Source of the DNA: a virus
Length of the DNA: 26,052 nucleotides
Direction: 5' to 3' (one strand)
IMG/VR virus record: IMGVR_UViG_3300049734_000370
Location: 1 to 26,052 of that record
Shown: one piece after another, positions 1 to 5,458 of the stretch
How the letters are laid out: every line of letters starts with the position of its first letter
Numbering within the stretch: position 1 is the first letter of the stretch
The notes under the pieces: generated by a model
Told to the model about the DNA's origin: nothing
Seen by the model: the letters and a program-made list of their open reading frames with translations, nothing else
Databases searched by the model: none
Made by a program: the position numbers and the translations under genes

Positions 1-12
1 AAATATAGTCAT
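1..12 (-). CDS. 5' end of a leftward gene, cut by the window edge
   Basis: Only the first four codons (M-T-I-F) of a leftward gene are present, so its function cannot be told. The start is well supported: an AGGAGG ribosome site lies at 23-18, six bases or so before the ATG at 12-10, and a sigma70-type promoter lies just upstream. The promoter overlaps a perfect palindrome, so the gene is probably tightly controlled. A phage repressor or another autoregulated DNA-binding protein would fit, but that is inference from the promoter alone. Confidence 0.7.
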
Positions 13-35
13 AATTCCCTCCTAATCTGTAAGAT

Positions 36-63
36 ATTATACCACATTTATTTACACTGTAAA
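36..63 (-). promoter_or_regulatory. sigma70-type promoter of the leftward edge gene
   Basis: Read leftward there is TTTACA (63-58), a 16-base spacer and a perfect TATAAT (41-36). The predicted start near base 29 gives a leader of about 17 bases before the ATG. The -35 box and spacer lie inside the 44-70 palindrome. Confidence 0.7.
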
Positions 64-70
64 TAAATGT
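44..70. promoter_or_regulatory. 27-bp perfect palindromic operator
   Basis: Two 13-base arms (ACATTTATTTACA and its exact reverse complement) flank a single central base. The site covers the -35 box and spacer of the leftward promoter, where a bound dimer would block RNA polymerase. The natural inference is an operator for a dimeric repressor, possibly the product of the gene that starts at 12. Confidence 0.7.
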
Positions 71-71
71 T

Positions 72-373
72 TAAAATTCAATTTATTACAGTCCAATATG
101 TCGCCTTTTTGAGCGTGTAAATTAAGGCACACCTTACCTATACCACTCCTGCTCTAAAGCGGTACTTCAGATTTTTCACTGCAACTGCGGTGACATTCTT
201 TGTCGGATATGTTAGGGCCATACAGAGATAGCTCTACGTGGAACATTTTAAGTCGGTGAAAAATAACACCATGAGTGAAATTCACTTTTTTATTTCGTTG
301 GCGCCCTTTATGCGTCTAACCCCATCTGGCGTAGGGTAGGCACTGCCAAAACTGACAAATCATTCGACGAGTC
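72..373. other. non-coding stretch between divergent promoters
   Basis: I see no convincing gene here on either strand; all frames are broken by stops and no start has a good ribosome site. Composition looks less AT-rich than the flanking promoters. A short imperfect hairpin at 274-286 (AGTGA, 3-base loop, TCACT) is followed by Ts and could be a weak rightward terminator, but the stem is too short to rely on. The stretch may hold a decayed gene or a small RNA; nothing decides this. Confidence 0.4.
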
Positions 374-403
374 ATCTGTCGTACGACAGATAATGTGACA
401 GAT
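374..403. promoter_or_regulatory. 18-bp palindrome plus extra half-site (operator)
   Basis: Bases 374-391 form a perfect palindrome (ATCTGTCGTACGACAGAT). Its half-site GACAGAT (385-391) recurs at 397-403, 12 bases on, overlapping the -35 region of the rightward promoter. A palindrome plus a third half-site beside a promoter is typical of a repressor or activator binding region. The regulator is not identified. Confidence 0.6.
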
Positions 404-421
404 TTTAATATATGGTATAAT
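395..421 (+). promoter_or_regulatory. extended -10 promoter for the nuclease-methyltransferase operon
   Basis: TATAAT at 416-421 is preceded by TGG, giving an extended -10 element. GTGACA at 395-400 is a -35 candidate with a short 15-base spacer, and ATGTGA (393-398) would give 17. The predicted start is near 428, about 33 bases before the TTG start at 461. Confidence 0.6.
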
Positions 422-460
422 CCAAACGGAGACTTATTATTTGATTAAAGGACGTTCACA

Positions 461-868
461 TTGGTCGCACATAAGGTTAAGCGGCAGAAAGTTTTAAAGT
501 CTGGTGACTTAAGTGAAGAATCAATACACTCGACTGTTATTGATTGGGTTCGAAAGCACCCTTTCTTTAGAATCAATAATAGGTTCAGACTCATTCTTCA
601 TTTTGCTAATGAAGGAAAGCGGACTCTCAGGTATGGGAAGCTAATGAAAGACTTAGGCATGAGAAAGGGTGTTGCTGACCTATTCATCGCCATGCCACAT
701 CATGGGTACTGCGGGGCGTGGATTGAGCTTAAAAGCGAATCGGGCCGGCTGAGTGTGGAGCAAAAAGAATTCCTTGAGGATATGAAATCACAGAATTACT
801 TCACGGCCGTATGTCGGTCAATTGAATCGACAATCTATATGATAAGTTGGTATTGTGAGATTAATTGA
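461..868 (+). CDS. VRR-NUC domain nuclease
   Basis: A 135-residue protein that is almost wholly a VRR-NUC domain, a PD-(D/E)XK-fold nuclease family common in phages and related to Holliday-junction or flap-cutting enzymes. Visible features are HFANEGKR (47-54), GVADLF (70-75) with Asp73, IELK (88-91) with Glu89 and Lys91, and Gln101 in the following helix. This is the expected D...ExK...Q catalytic set. The start is a TTG; AAGGA at 448-452 is well spaced for it, and an in-frame stop at 446 rules out anything upstream. Stand-alone copies usually sit in phage replication or recombination regions. Here it is the first gene of an operon with the secreted peptide and the methyltransferase. Whether it cuts branched DNA or acts with the methyltransferase as a restriction-like pair is not known. 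Confidence 0.85.
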   Translation: MVAHKVKRQKVLKSGDLSEESIHSTVIDWVRKHPFFRINNRFRLILHFANEGKRTLRYGKLMKDLGMRKGVADLFIAMPHHGYCGAWIELKSESGRLSVEQKEFLEDMKSQNYFTAVCRSIESTIYMISWYCEIN

Positions 869-894
869 ATTAAATATATTGGAGAATCTTTTAT

Positions 895-1026
895 ATGAAA
901 TACATAGCCAAAATTGTTGGCGGCTCATTATTGTTAACTGCGATAAGCGCACACGCTGGTTTCAATGGTAACACGGCCCATAGTCGAGCAAATTGTGCTG
1001 GGTTTGAGGTATTGGAAATTGGATGA
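895..1026 (+). CDS. small secreted peptide (43 aa) with signal sequence
   Basis: A 43-codon ORF lies between the nuclease and the methyltransferase. A ribosome site (GGAG, 881-884) lies 10 bases before the ATG. The protein begins with a classic Sec signal peptide: MKYIAK, a hydrophobic core (IVGGSLLLTAISA) and a signal peptidase I site after Ala-His-Ala (19-21). A mature peptide of about 22 residues is left, starting GFNGNTAHSRANCAGF. Its TGA stop overlaps the methyltransferase ATG in the ATGA arrangement at 1023-1026, so translation of the two is probably coupled. The polar tail with a single Cys looks like the beginning of a longer secreted protein, and the last residues (EVLEIG) may come from a fusion junction. 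I do not recognise a function. Confidence 0.6.
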   Translation: MKYIAKIVGGSLLLTAISAHAGFNGNTAHSRANCAGFEVLEIG

Positions 1027-2135
1027 AAAAGAAACAAATGAAGGACTCTAAAGTTAAGCCAAAAGTAATTTCGTTATTTGCGGGTTGCGGTGGATTAGAT
1101 TTGGGTTTCCATTGGAAAGGTTATGAGACTGTTTGGGCAAATGATTTCAATGAGTGGGCTGCTGAAACATATGAAAAGAATTTCGGTGATTTAATTGTTT
1201 GTAAAGATATAGAAATAATTGATCCTATCAAAGATAAATCAATTCCTGATTGCGATTTAATTCTAGGCGGATTTCCTTGCCAAGATTTTTCTATGATTTG
1301 GAAGAGGCCCGGATTAAATGGTGAGAGAGGAAATCTATATAAAAGCTTTTTACGATTTGTAGCTGCAAAAAAACCAAAAGCGTTTGTTGCAGAAAATGTA
1401 AAAGGTTTGCTTACAGCAAATAATAACAAAGCAGTTGAACAAATAATTAAAGATTTTGAAAAGATAATGCCAGGCTATATTGTTAAACCTAAACTCTATA
1501 ATTTTGTAGATTATGGTGTTCCGCAATTTAGAGAAAGAGTATTAATTGTTGGTATCAGAGTTGATACAGGCTTCAATTTTCAACATCCAAAACCTACTCA
1601 CGGTCCTAAAGCTAAAAAACCTTATCTCACTGCCGGTGAGGCTCTAAAGGGAGCAAGCAGGGTTAAATTCAATAACGAAAAAATGAAAATTGCCCCCAAA
1701 ACTATTGAGATACTAAAATTAATTTCTGAAGGAGGAAATTTTACTGATATACCCCAGGATCATCCTTATTATGTAAAAGGCATGATTAGTCATGTATATA
1801 GACGCATCCATAGAAATGAACCGTCAAAAACAATTATAGCTGCTGGTGGTGGCGGAACTTGGGGATATCATTATCCTGAACCGAGGCCGTTAACTAATAG
1901 AGAACGAGCAAGACTCCAATCTTTTCCTGACGACTTTATATTTGTTGGATCAAATGCAGAAATAAGAAGGCAAATTGGAAATGCAGTTCCGCCACAGGGT
2001 GTTGTTGAACTTGCCGGCGCATTGATGCCTTTATTTACTGGAGAATATGATAAATTGAATTTGATGGATGAATATAAAAACGCTAAAAAAATCCCAATTA
2101 AAAATAGAATAGAACAAGACTTGAAGAGGCCATAG
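1023..2135 (+). CDS. DNA cytosine-5 methyltransferase
   Basis: A complete C5-cytosine methyltransferase of 370 residues. It transfers a methyl group from S-adenosylmethionine to cytosine in a specific DNA sequence. Motif I is FAGCGGLDLGF (19-29). Motif IV is GGFPCQDFS (82-90) with catalytic Cys86. ENV (124-126) is motif VI, QFRERV (168-173) motif VIII, RERARLQSFPDDF (293-305) motif IX and QIGNAVPP (317-324) motif X. The target recognition region, about 190-290, is variable, so the target sequence cannot be read. No restriction enzyme of a familiar type lies beside it, so it looks like an orphan or anti-restriction methylase. The ATG overlaps the stop of the secreted peptide and has only a weak ribosome site, which supports coupling. 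Met6 (1038) is an alternative start. The gene looks more AT-rich than its neighbours, suggesting separate acquisition. Confidence 0.95.
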   Translation: MKKKQMKDSKVKPKVISLFAGCGGLDLGFHWKGYETVWANDFNEWAAETYEKNFGDLIVCKDIEIIDPIKDKSIPDCDLILGGFPCQDFSMIWKRPGLNGERGNLYKSFLRFVAAKKPKAFVAENVKGLLTANNNKAVEQIIKDFEKIMPGYIVKPKLYNFVDYGVPQFRERVLIVGIRVDTGFNFQHPKPTHGPKAKKPYLTAGEALKGASRVKFNNEKMKIAPKTIEILKLISEGGNFTDIPQDHPYYVKGMISHVYRRIHRNEPSKTIIAAGGGGTWGYHYPEPRPLTNRERARLQSFPDDFIFVGSNAEIRRQIGNAVPPQGVVELAGALMPLFTGEYDKLNLMDEYKNAKKIPIKNRIEQDLKRP

Positions 2136-2143
2136 AAATTTAG

Positions 2144-2326
2144 AATGAAGTTATTACTATCAAATACACCGCTAATGTGGTTGGAACGAAAGAGACAGGA
2201 TTTGTCTACAATGTTGAGTGGTGGGATAAAGAGTTTAAGCGTAGCCTCGATTGTGCATTTGAACAATATTCTCCTAAAATTCTACAAAATACAATTGATC
2301 TCGCCAGGAAAATAGATAAGACATAG
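2144..2326 (+). pseudogene. possible remnant or small gene downstream of the methyltransferase
   Basis: A stop-to-stop open frame of 60 codons, with protein-like composition (Trp pair, mixed charged residues; for example TGFVYNVEWWDKEF), lies just after the methyltransferase. It has no ATG. The only common start is GTG at 2177, with no clear ribosome site. It could be the 3' part of a gene broken when the methyltransferase was inserted, or a 49-residue small gene. No family is recognised and the call is tentative. Confidence 0.3.
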
Positions 2327-2352
2327 GTATTATACTATTTATCAATTTTAAA

Positions 2353-2416
2353 GAAGATTGATTGCAATATGATAGCATATTGATATAAATATGATTGCAT
2401 CATGCAATCAATCTTC
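2353..2416. repeat. nested inverted repeats at the end of the partition operon
   Basis: A perfect 14-bp inverted repeat (GAAGATTGATTGCA at 2353-2366, complement at 2403-2416) encloses two smaller perfect ones. These are CAATATG/CATATTG (2365-2371 and 2376-2382) and TGATTGCA/TGCAATCA (2392-2399 and 2403-2410, 3-base loop). The right arm overlaps the end of the ribbon-helix-helix gene. Read leftward, the outer arm is followed by TTTAAAATT, so this may be the terminator of the partition operon. The density of arms also fits a protein-binding site such as a second centromere element. Confidence 0.6.
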
Positions 2417-2692
2417 CCTAATCTCCCTTAGCTTTCTTTTCATCTCTAGGCGAAGAGAATCAATACAAATCGCATTCATTGATAGCCCCGTTCTTGCCAT
2501 AATTTCATGGATATCGTTCCACAGGCTTTCGGGCGCTCTTAGATAAAGAGCCTTTGCTTTTTCTTTTTTATAATTCACAACACCCGCATCTTTTTTATTG
2601 ATACCCGCATCAGAAAGAGAAATAAAAGCCTGTATTTTTTCCTCTTTTTCTAAAGAATTTAAGGGCGCCTTTGTAAATTTAGAATTTTTCAT
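2408..2692 (-). CDS. ribbon-helix-helix DNA-binding protein, likely ParB-like partition partner
   Basis: A small basic protein of 94 residues from the chosen start. Its second half has a ribbon-helix-helix pattern: a beta strand (KALYLRAP), helix A (ESLWNDIHEIMART), the turn GLSMN and helix B (AICIDSLRLEMKRKL). The N-terminal part is lysine-rich and probably disordered, as in partner proteins that stimulate ParA through a flexible tail. I prefer the ATG at 2692, which follows a GAAGAG ribosome site; an ATG at 2707 lacks one. The gene overlaps the 3' end of parA by 14 bases, so the pair is one operon. In type Ib partition systems such proteins bind the centromere and repress the operon. Candidate sites are the GATATC array at 3343-3424 and the nested repeats at 2353-2416. 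A plain CopG-type repressor is the alternative. Confidence 0.7.
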   Translation of the reverse strand: MKNSKFTKAPLNSLEKEEKIQAFISLSDAGINKKDAGVVNYKKEKAKALYLRAPESLWNDIHEIMARTGLSMNAICIDSLRLEMKRKLREIRED

Positions 2693-3329
2693 TAAATATC
2701 TCTTCATATAAATGTGTCATTTCTTCTATAGCCTTTGTGTATGCTGGATTATATTCAATGACAGATGCCCCCTGAATAGCGGCCCTTCGATAAACAATTC
2801 GCTCACAAATATGTGTTTTAAGTATATTTAGATTAGAGAACTCTTGTATCAATTCCGCGGCTTCCTGTGTCTCTTTAACGCCAGGGTTCGTTGAAGACTG
2901 ATTGATTACAATAAATGCTTGCAAGTCCTCGTTAAACTCCTTGGCTGTCTCAACTAATGAGCTCATGCGTCCTAATGTCCATAAATCAAATTGAGAAGGT
3001 CTTAACGGAAAAATTGCCTTTTCGGCAACAAGTAGTGCGCTTCTTAATTCAGAAGAATCCCGACCGCCCGCATCAATAATAATGTCCTTGTATCGTTTCT
3101 TAAGTTCTATTGCCTCTGTTCGAACAGCCTTATCAAATTTTTGAATACTGGCCACCCTTGGCTCAACCCGATTATCTTCTCGTAAGGAGCACCAATAGCT
3201 GGCCGTCTGTTGGCGGTCTGTATCTATTAAAAGAAAGTCATTATATTTTGTTGTTCTCATAGCCGCCAAATTGGTAGCCAGTGTTGTTTTTCCTGTGCCA
3301 CCTTTCTCGCCGCCTATTAAAATTATCAT
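2679..3329 (-). CDS. parA: ParA-family partition ATPase (short type)
   Basis: A 216-residue ParA/MinD-superfamily ATPase that would drive segregation of the replicon. The deviant Walker A motif is GEKGGTGKTT (7-16) with signature Lys9 and catalytic-loop Lys14. Walker A' is LLIDTDRQ (33-40), and the Walker B strand is DIIIDAGG (82-89) with Asp86. The motif begins almost at the N-terminus, so there is no DNA-binding extension. This length and layout match the type Ib (ParF-like) group, whose partner is a ribbon-helix-helix protein encoded just downstream, as here. AGGGG lies 5 bases before the ATG. The upstream region is an 11-bp-phased GATATC array that probably serves as operator and centromere. 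A ParA gene in a phage element points to maintenance as a plasmid, though a chromosomal prophage can carry one too. Confidence 0.9.
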   Translation of the reverse strand: MIILIGGEKGGTGKTTLATNLAAMRTTKYNDFLLIDTDRQQTASYWCSLREDNRVEPRVASIQKFDKAVRTEAIELKKRYKDIIIDAGGRDSSELRSALLVAEKAIFPLRPSQFDLWTLGRMSSLVETAKEFNEDLQAFIVINQSSTNPGVKETQEAAELIQEFSNLNILKTHICERIVYRRAAIQGASVIEYNPAYTKAIEEMTHLYEEIFNEKF

Positions 3330-3342
3330 GTTTTCCCCTAAG

Positions 3343-3424
3343 CATAGTGATATCTTTGTGATATCACTATGATATCATCATGCTATAAATTAGCAATCAT
3401 TTAGATATCTTTTTGATATCATTA
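3343..3424. repeat. GATATC iteron array in 11-bp register (operator/centromere)
   Basis: GATATC starts at 3349, 3360, 3371, 3404 and 3415. The intervals are 11, 11, 33 and 11 bases. Two degenerate units (GCTATA, GCAATC) fill the gap, giving seven units on about one face of the helix. The first two are part of a perfect 12-bp inverted repeat (3343-3354 and 3360-3371), and 3369-3378 is a 10-bp palindrome. The array lies directly upstream of parA. This is the usual position of a type Ib centromere and autoregulatory operator. That the ribbon-helix-helix protein binds it is inference. Confidence 0.75.
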
Positions 3425-3473
3425 TTCTTGATTTGGCTTACAAACATAAAGCTTGCTAATGTAAAGGCCGTTC

Positions 3474-3509
3474 CTTGACCGAATTCGGTTATGGCTTGAC
3501 CGAATTCGG
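3474..3509. repeat. two 15-bp direct repeats with CCGAATTCGG palindromes, 21 bp apart
   Basis: CTTGACCGAATTCGG occurs at 3474-3488 and again at 3495-3509. Each copy contains the 10-bp palindrome CCGAATTCGG, and the first extends to 12 bp. The 21-bp period is two helical turns, as expected for two dimers binding side by side. The TTGACC at 3496-3501 could be a rightward -35 box with AATAAT (3520-3525) as -10, spacing 18. The regulator and target gene are unknown. Confidence 0.6.
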
Positions 3510-3711
3510 CTAGAGTCACAATAATTTATTATAAAATTGAGGTTTCATCGGTTTTATCGATTTCCAACAACCCTATTAACAAAAATGTCAGGGTGAAAAA
3601 ATATCGATGCGCAACTTAAGTGGAATAAATAGTGACAGTGATATCGGAATAGGAGCCAGTGCGTGACATATGCATTACATTTTTAACGGCTATAAAGTCG
3701 TGTTGAATAAT
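3510..3711. other. intergenic stretch between partition control region and virion operon
   Basis: No gene is supported. Two rightward short frames exist (a 20-codon ORF starting at 3606 and a roughly 30-codon ORF starting at 3671), without good ribosome sites. One further GATATC occurs at 3640, out of the 11-bp register of the main array. No clear hairpin-plus-T terminator is visible for the leftward virion transcript that ends here. Confidence 0.4.
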
Positions 3712-3954
3712 TCATGGCCATCTACACTTGGTGTCGGACAACTCTTCTCTAGTGCTGGCTAGCTCCTGCTGGGCATCGGCTAATTCCTGCTTAGTAAAAA
3801 ATAGCTCTTTCCTAGTATTGTATAATTCGCCAATAACGTCGGATAGCTCTTGCTGAAGAAAGGTGATTTTTCTGTTAGCAAGAGCTAAGTCGATTTTAGC
3901 GTTTGTAAGCTGTTTCTTAGTATCAAAAAGCTCTTTATTGCCAAATGGCGACAT
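3712..3954 (-). CDS. small coiled-coil protein, last gene of the virion operon
   Basis: An 80-residue protein that is almost entirely predicted coiled coil. From about residue 8 to 76 it has Leu/Ile-rich heptads with repeated Gln-Glu-Leu and Arg-Glu-Leu units (for example KQELADAQQELASTREEL). Its ATG follows the stop of the preceding fibre gene by only three bases and has no ribosome site of its own, so it probably depends on translational coupling. A rod-forming or trimerising accessory to the fibre, or an assembly chaperone, would fit the position. No family is recognised. Confidence 0.6.
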   Translation of the reverse strand: MSPFGNKELFDTKKQLTNAKIDLALANRKITFLQQELSDVIGELYNTRKELFFTKQELADAQQELASTREELSDTKCRWP

Positions 3955-3957
3955 TTC

Positions 3958-4965
3958 TTATGCAGCCGCACGGATTATCTGATAATTGAATATCGCATCA
4001 TTTCCTGGATTTAAACTAAATGTAACAGTTAAGGTATCGTCTGTAACAACGGCCTCTAATATGCTGACATTTAATGTGCCATTGTCTACCATTTGAACAA
4101 ATGCCCTATCAGTAGCTCCAACTGCACCCGTTACAGTGAATGCCTCGGTTGCGCTGCCCCCTACAGTTGTCAATTGACCAAAGAATTTAATTACCGCGGC
4201 TGGAGTAATTCCAGATGAGAGCATTGCCAAATCAACAGCGCCTGCACCAATTGTGGTTGCCCCAGCATTATCAATAGTCACATCGCCTGTCATAGCAACT
4301 GAAGTTGCGACATTTCCAGCATTTCCAACTAATATATTTGCGGAAGTTAAAGCAGCTAATTTCGAGAAATCAATCGCCGCTGCTGTATTGATATCGGCAT
4401 TGACTATGCTATCTGCCGCTATCGCTGTAACACCCGTATTACTTATTGTCACATCGCCCGTAACAGCCGTTGCGGTTGCCACGTTTCCAGCAGAGCCTAC
4501 GAGCAATTGTGCACTTGGGAGCGCTGCTAATTTGCTAAATGCAATCGCAGCAGCAGCATTCACATCCGCATTCACGATGACGCCTGCTTGGATAGATGTA
4601 ACGCCAGTATTTGTAATGCCTATGTCTCCAGACATAGCCACGGCTGTTGCAACGTTGCCTGCATTACCTACAAATATTTGTCCATTCGGTAGAACTAGTG
4701 AACCTGAGTTTGCTACAAGTGACCAATTACCGCCAGAATAGGTTACGTCAAACAAATCAACCTGGACGCTTGTTGCACTTGGGGATGTCTTTGTAGACAC
4801 GAGTGCCATATTGTATTCTGATAAAAGAATATTTTGCGCCACTAAACCATTTAAGTATCCCGCTGTAGTCACTTCGGCAACGGTATCATTTGTTGCGATA
4901 TAGATAAAATTAGGAACTTGACCAGATTGACCAATAGAGCCTACCTGTACGTTTAAAATTGGCAT
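3958..4965 (-). CDS. repeat-containing tail fibre protein
   Basis: A 335-residue fibre-like protein. The N-terminal part, about 1-95, resembles a conserved module of phage virion proteins (containing FIYIATNDTVAEVTTAGYLN). It is followed by two full and one partial copy of a 57-residue repeat with the core VGNAGNVATxVAMTGDVTI. The repeat is rich in Ala, Thr, Gly, Asn and Val, as in trimeric beta-structured fibre shafts. The last 75 residues are non-repetitive and probably form a knob. GGAGA lies 7 bases before the ATG. It follows the 143-residue tail accessory gene and precedes the coiled-coil gene, so it belongs to the tail-tip and host-recognition end of the operon. A role as a second adhesin or a fibre extension is inference. 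Confidence 0.7.
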   Translation of the reverse strand: MPILNVQVGSIGQSGQVPNFIYIATNDTVAEVTTAGYLNGLVAQNILLSEYNMALVSTKTSPSATSVQVDLFDVTYSGGNWSLVANSGSLVLPNGQIFVGNAGNVATAVAMSGDIGITNTGVTSIQAGVIVNADVNAAAAIAFSKLAALPSAQLLVGSAGNVATATAVTGDVTISNTGVTAIAADSIVNADINTAAAIDFSKLAALTSANILVGNAGNVATSVAMTGDVTIDNAGATTIGAGAVDLAMLSSGITPAAVIKFFGQLTTVGGSATEAFTVTGAVGATDRAFVQMVDNGTLNVSILEAVVTDDTLTVTFSLNPGNDAIFNYQIIRAAA

Positions 4966-5019
4966 GATAATTTCTCCATAAATTAATTTTTAATCAAAAT
5001 ATACTGTATTCTTTAACCC

Positions 5020-5451
5020 TTAAGGCCAACCAATGGTTGGAAATTCTTTTGAGAAGTCATCAAAAGATATAACCTCTCGCTGCCCATTTCTAAGCTTTTC
5101 GATCTCACCTAGTATGTATGACCACACAGAATCGCGCCATGATAAAAAGGCTTTTGCCTCAGAGGCCCATAAATCAACCGAGCTATTCAAATAGCTTATA
5201 CAAGATAACGCAGTTTGATATCCCCTTTCATAAGCAACCGAATTCATAAAGGATTCAATTTCACCTCTATATTCATTCAAAATGTCTTCTATAGATTTTT
5301 GAGGAATAATAGGTGCATGAACGGCTCCATTTTCATATATCCAACCTGGAACACAATCATTTGGGCAATCCACCCACACCAAGTCTTTTGCGACTGGAAA
5401 CTCAATTTCCTCAACCTGCACCACTTTTTCTTTAAAGATTAATGCCTTCAT
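5020..5451 (-). CDS. probable tail fibre accessory or assembly protein
   Basis: A 143-residue protein that lies between two fibre genes. The N-terminal half carries LVWVDCPNDC and GWIYENGAV, and the C-terminal half a GYQTALSCISY...LSWRDSVW segment. This pairing is familiar from small phage proteins encoded next to tail fibres, such as fibre assembly or attachment proteins. An AGGG ribosome site lies just before the ATG, and only seven bases separate it from the stop of the giant fibre gene. It may act as a chaperone for the fibre or as a virion component. The sequence does not tell which. Confidence 0.6.
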   Translation of the reverse strand: MKALIFKEKVVQVEEIEFPVAKDLVWVDCPNDCVPGWIYENGAVHAPIIPQKSIEDILNEYRGEIESFMNSVAYERGYQTALSCISYLNSSVDLWASEAKAFLSWRDSVWSYILGEIEKLRNGQREVISFDDFSKEFPTIGWP

Positions 5452-5458
5452 AATTACC

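Noticed and set aside
274-291. Small hairpin followed by Ts (rightward terminator?)
   Set aside because: The stem is only five pairs with a three-base loop and low GC; too weak to list as a terminator.
1871-2266. 131-codon leftward frame opposite the end of the methyltransferase
   Set aside because: It lies largely under conserved methyltransferase motifs IX and X on the other strand, with no ribosome site.
3606-3760. Two short rightward ORFs (about 20 and 30 codons) after the partition control region
   Set aside because: There are no ribosome sites or family-like sequence, and the second runs into the coiled-coil gene on the other strand.
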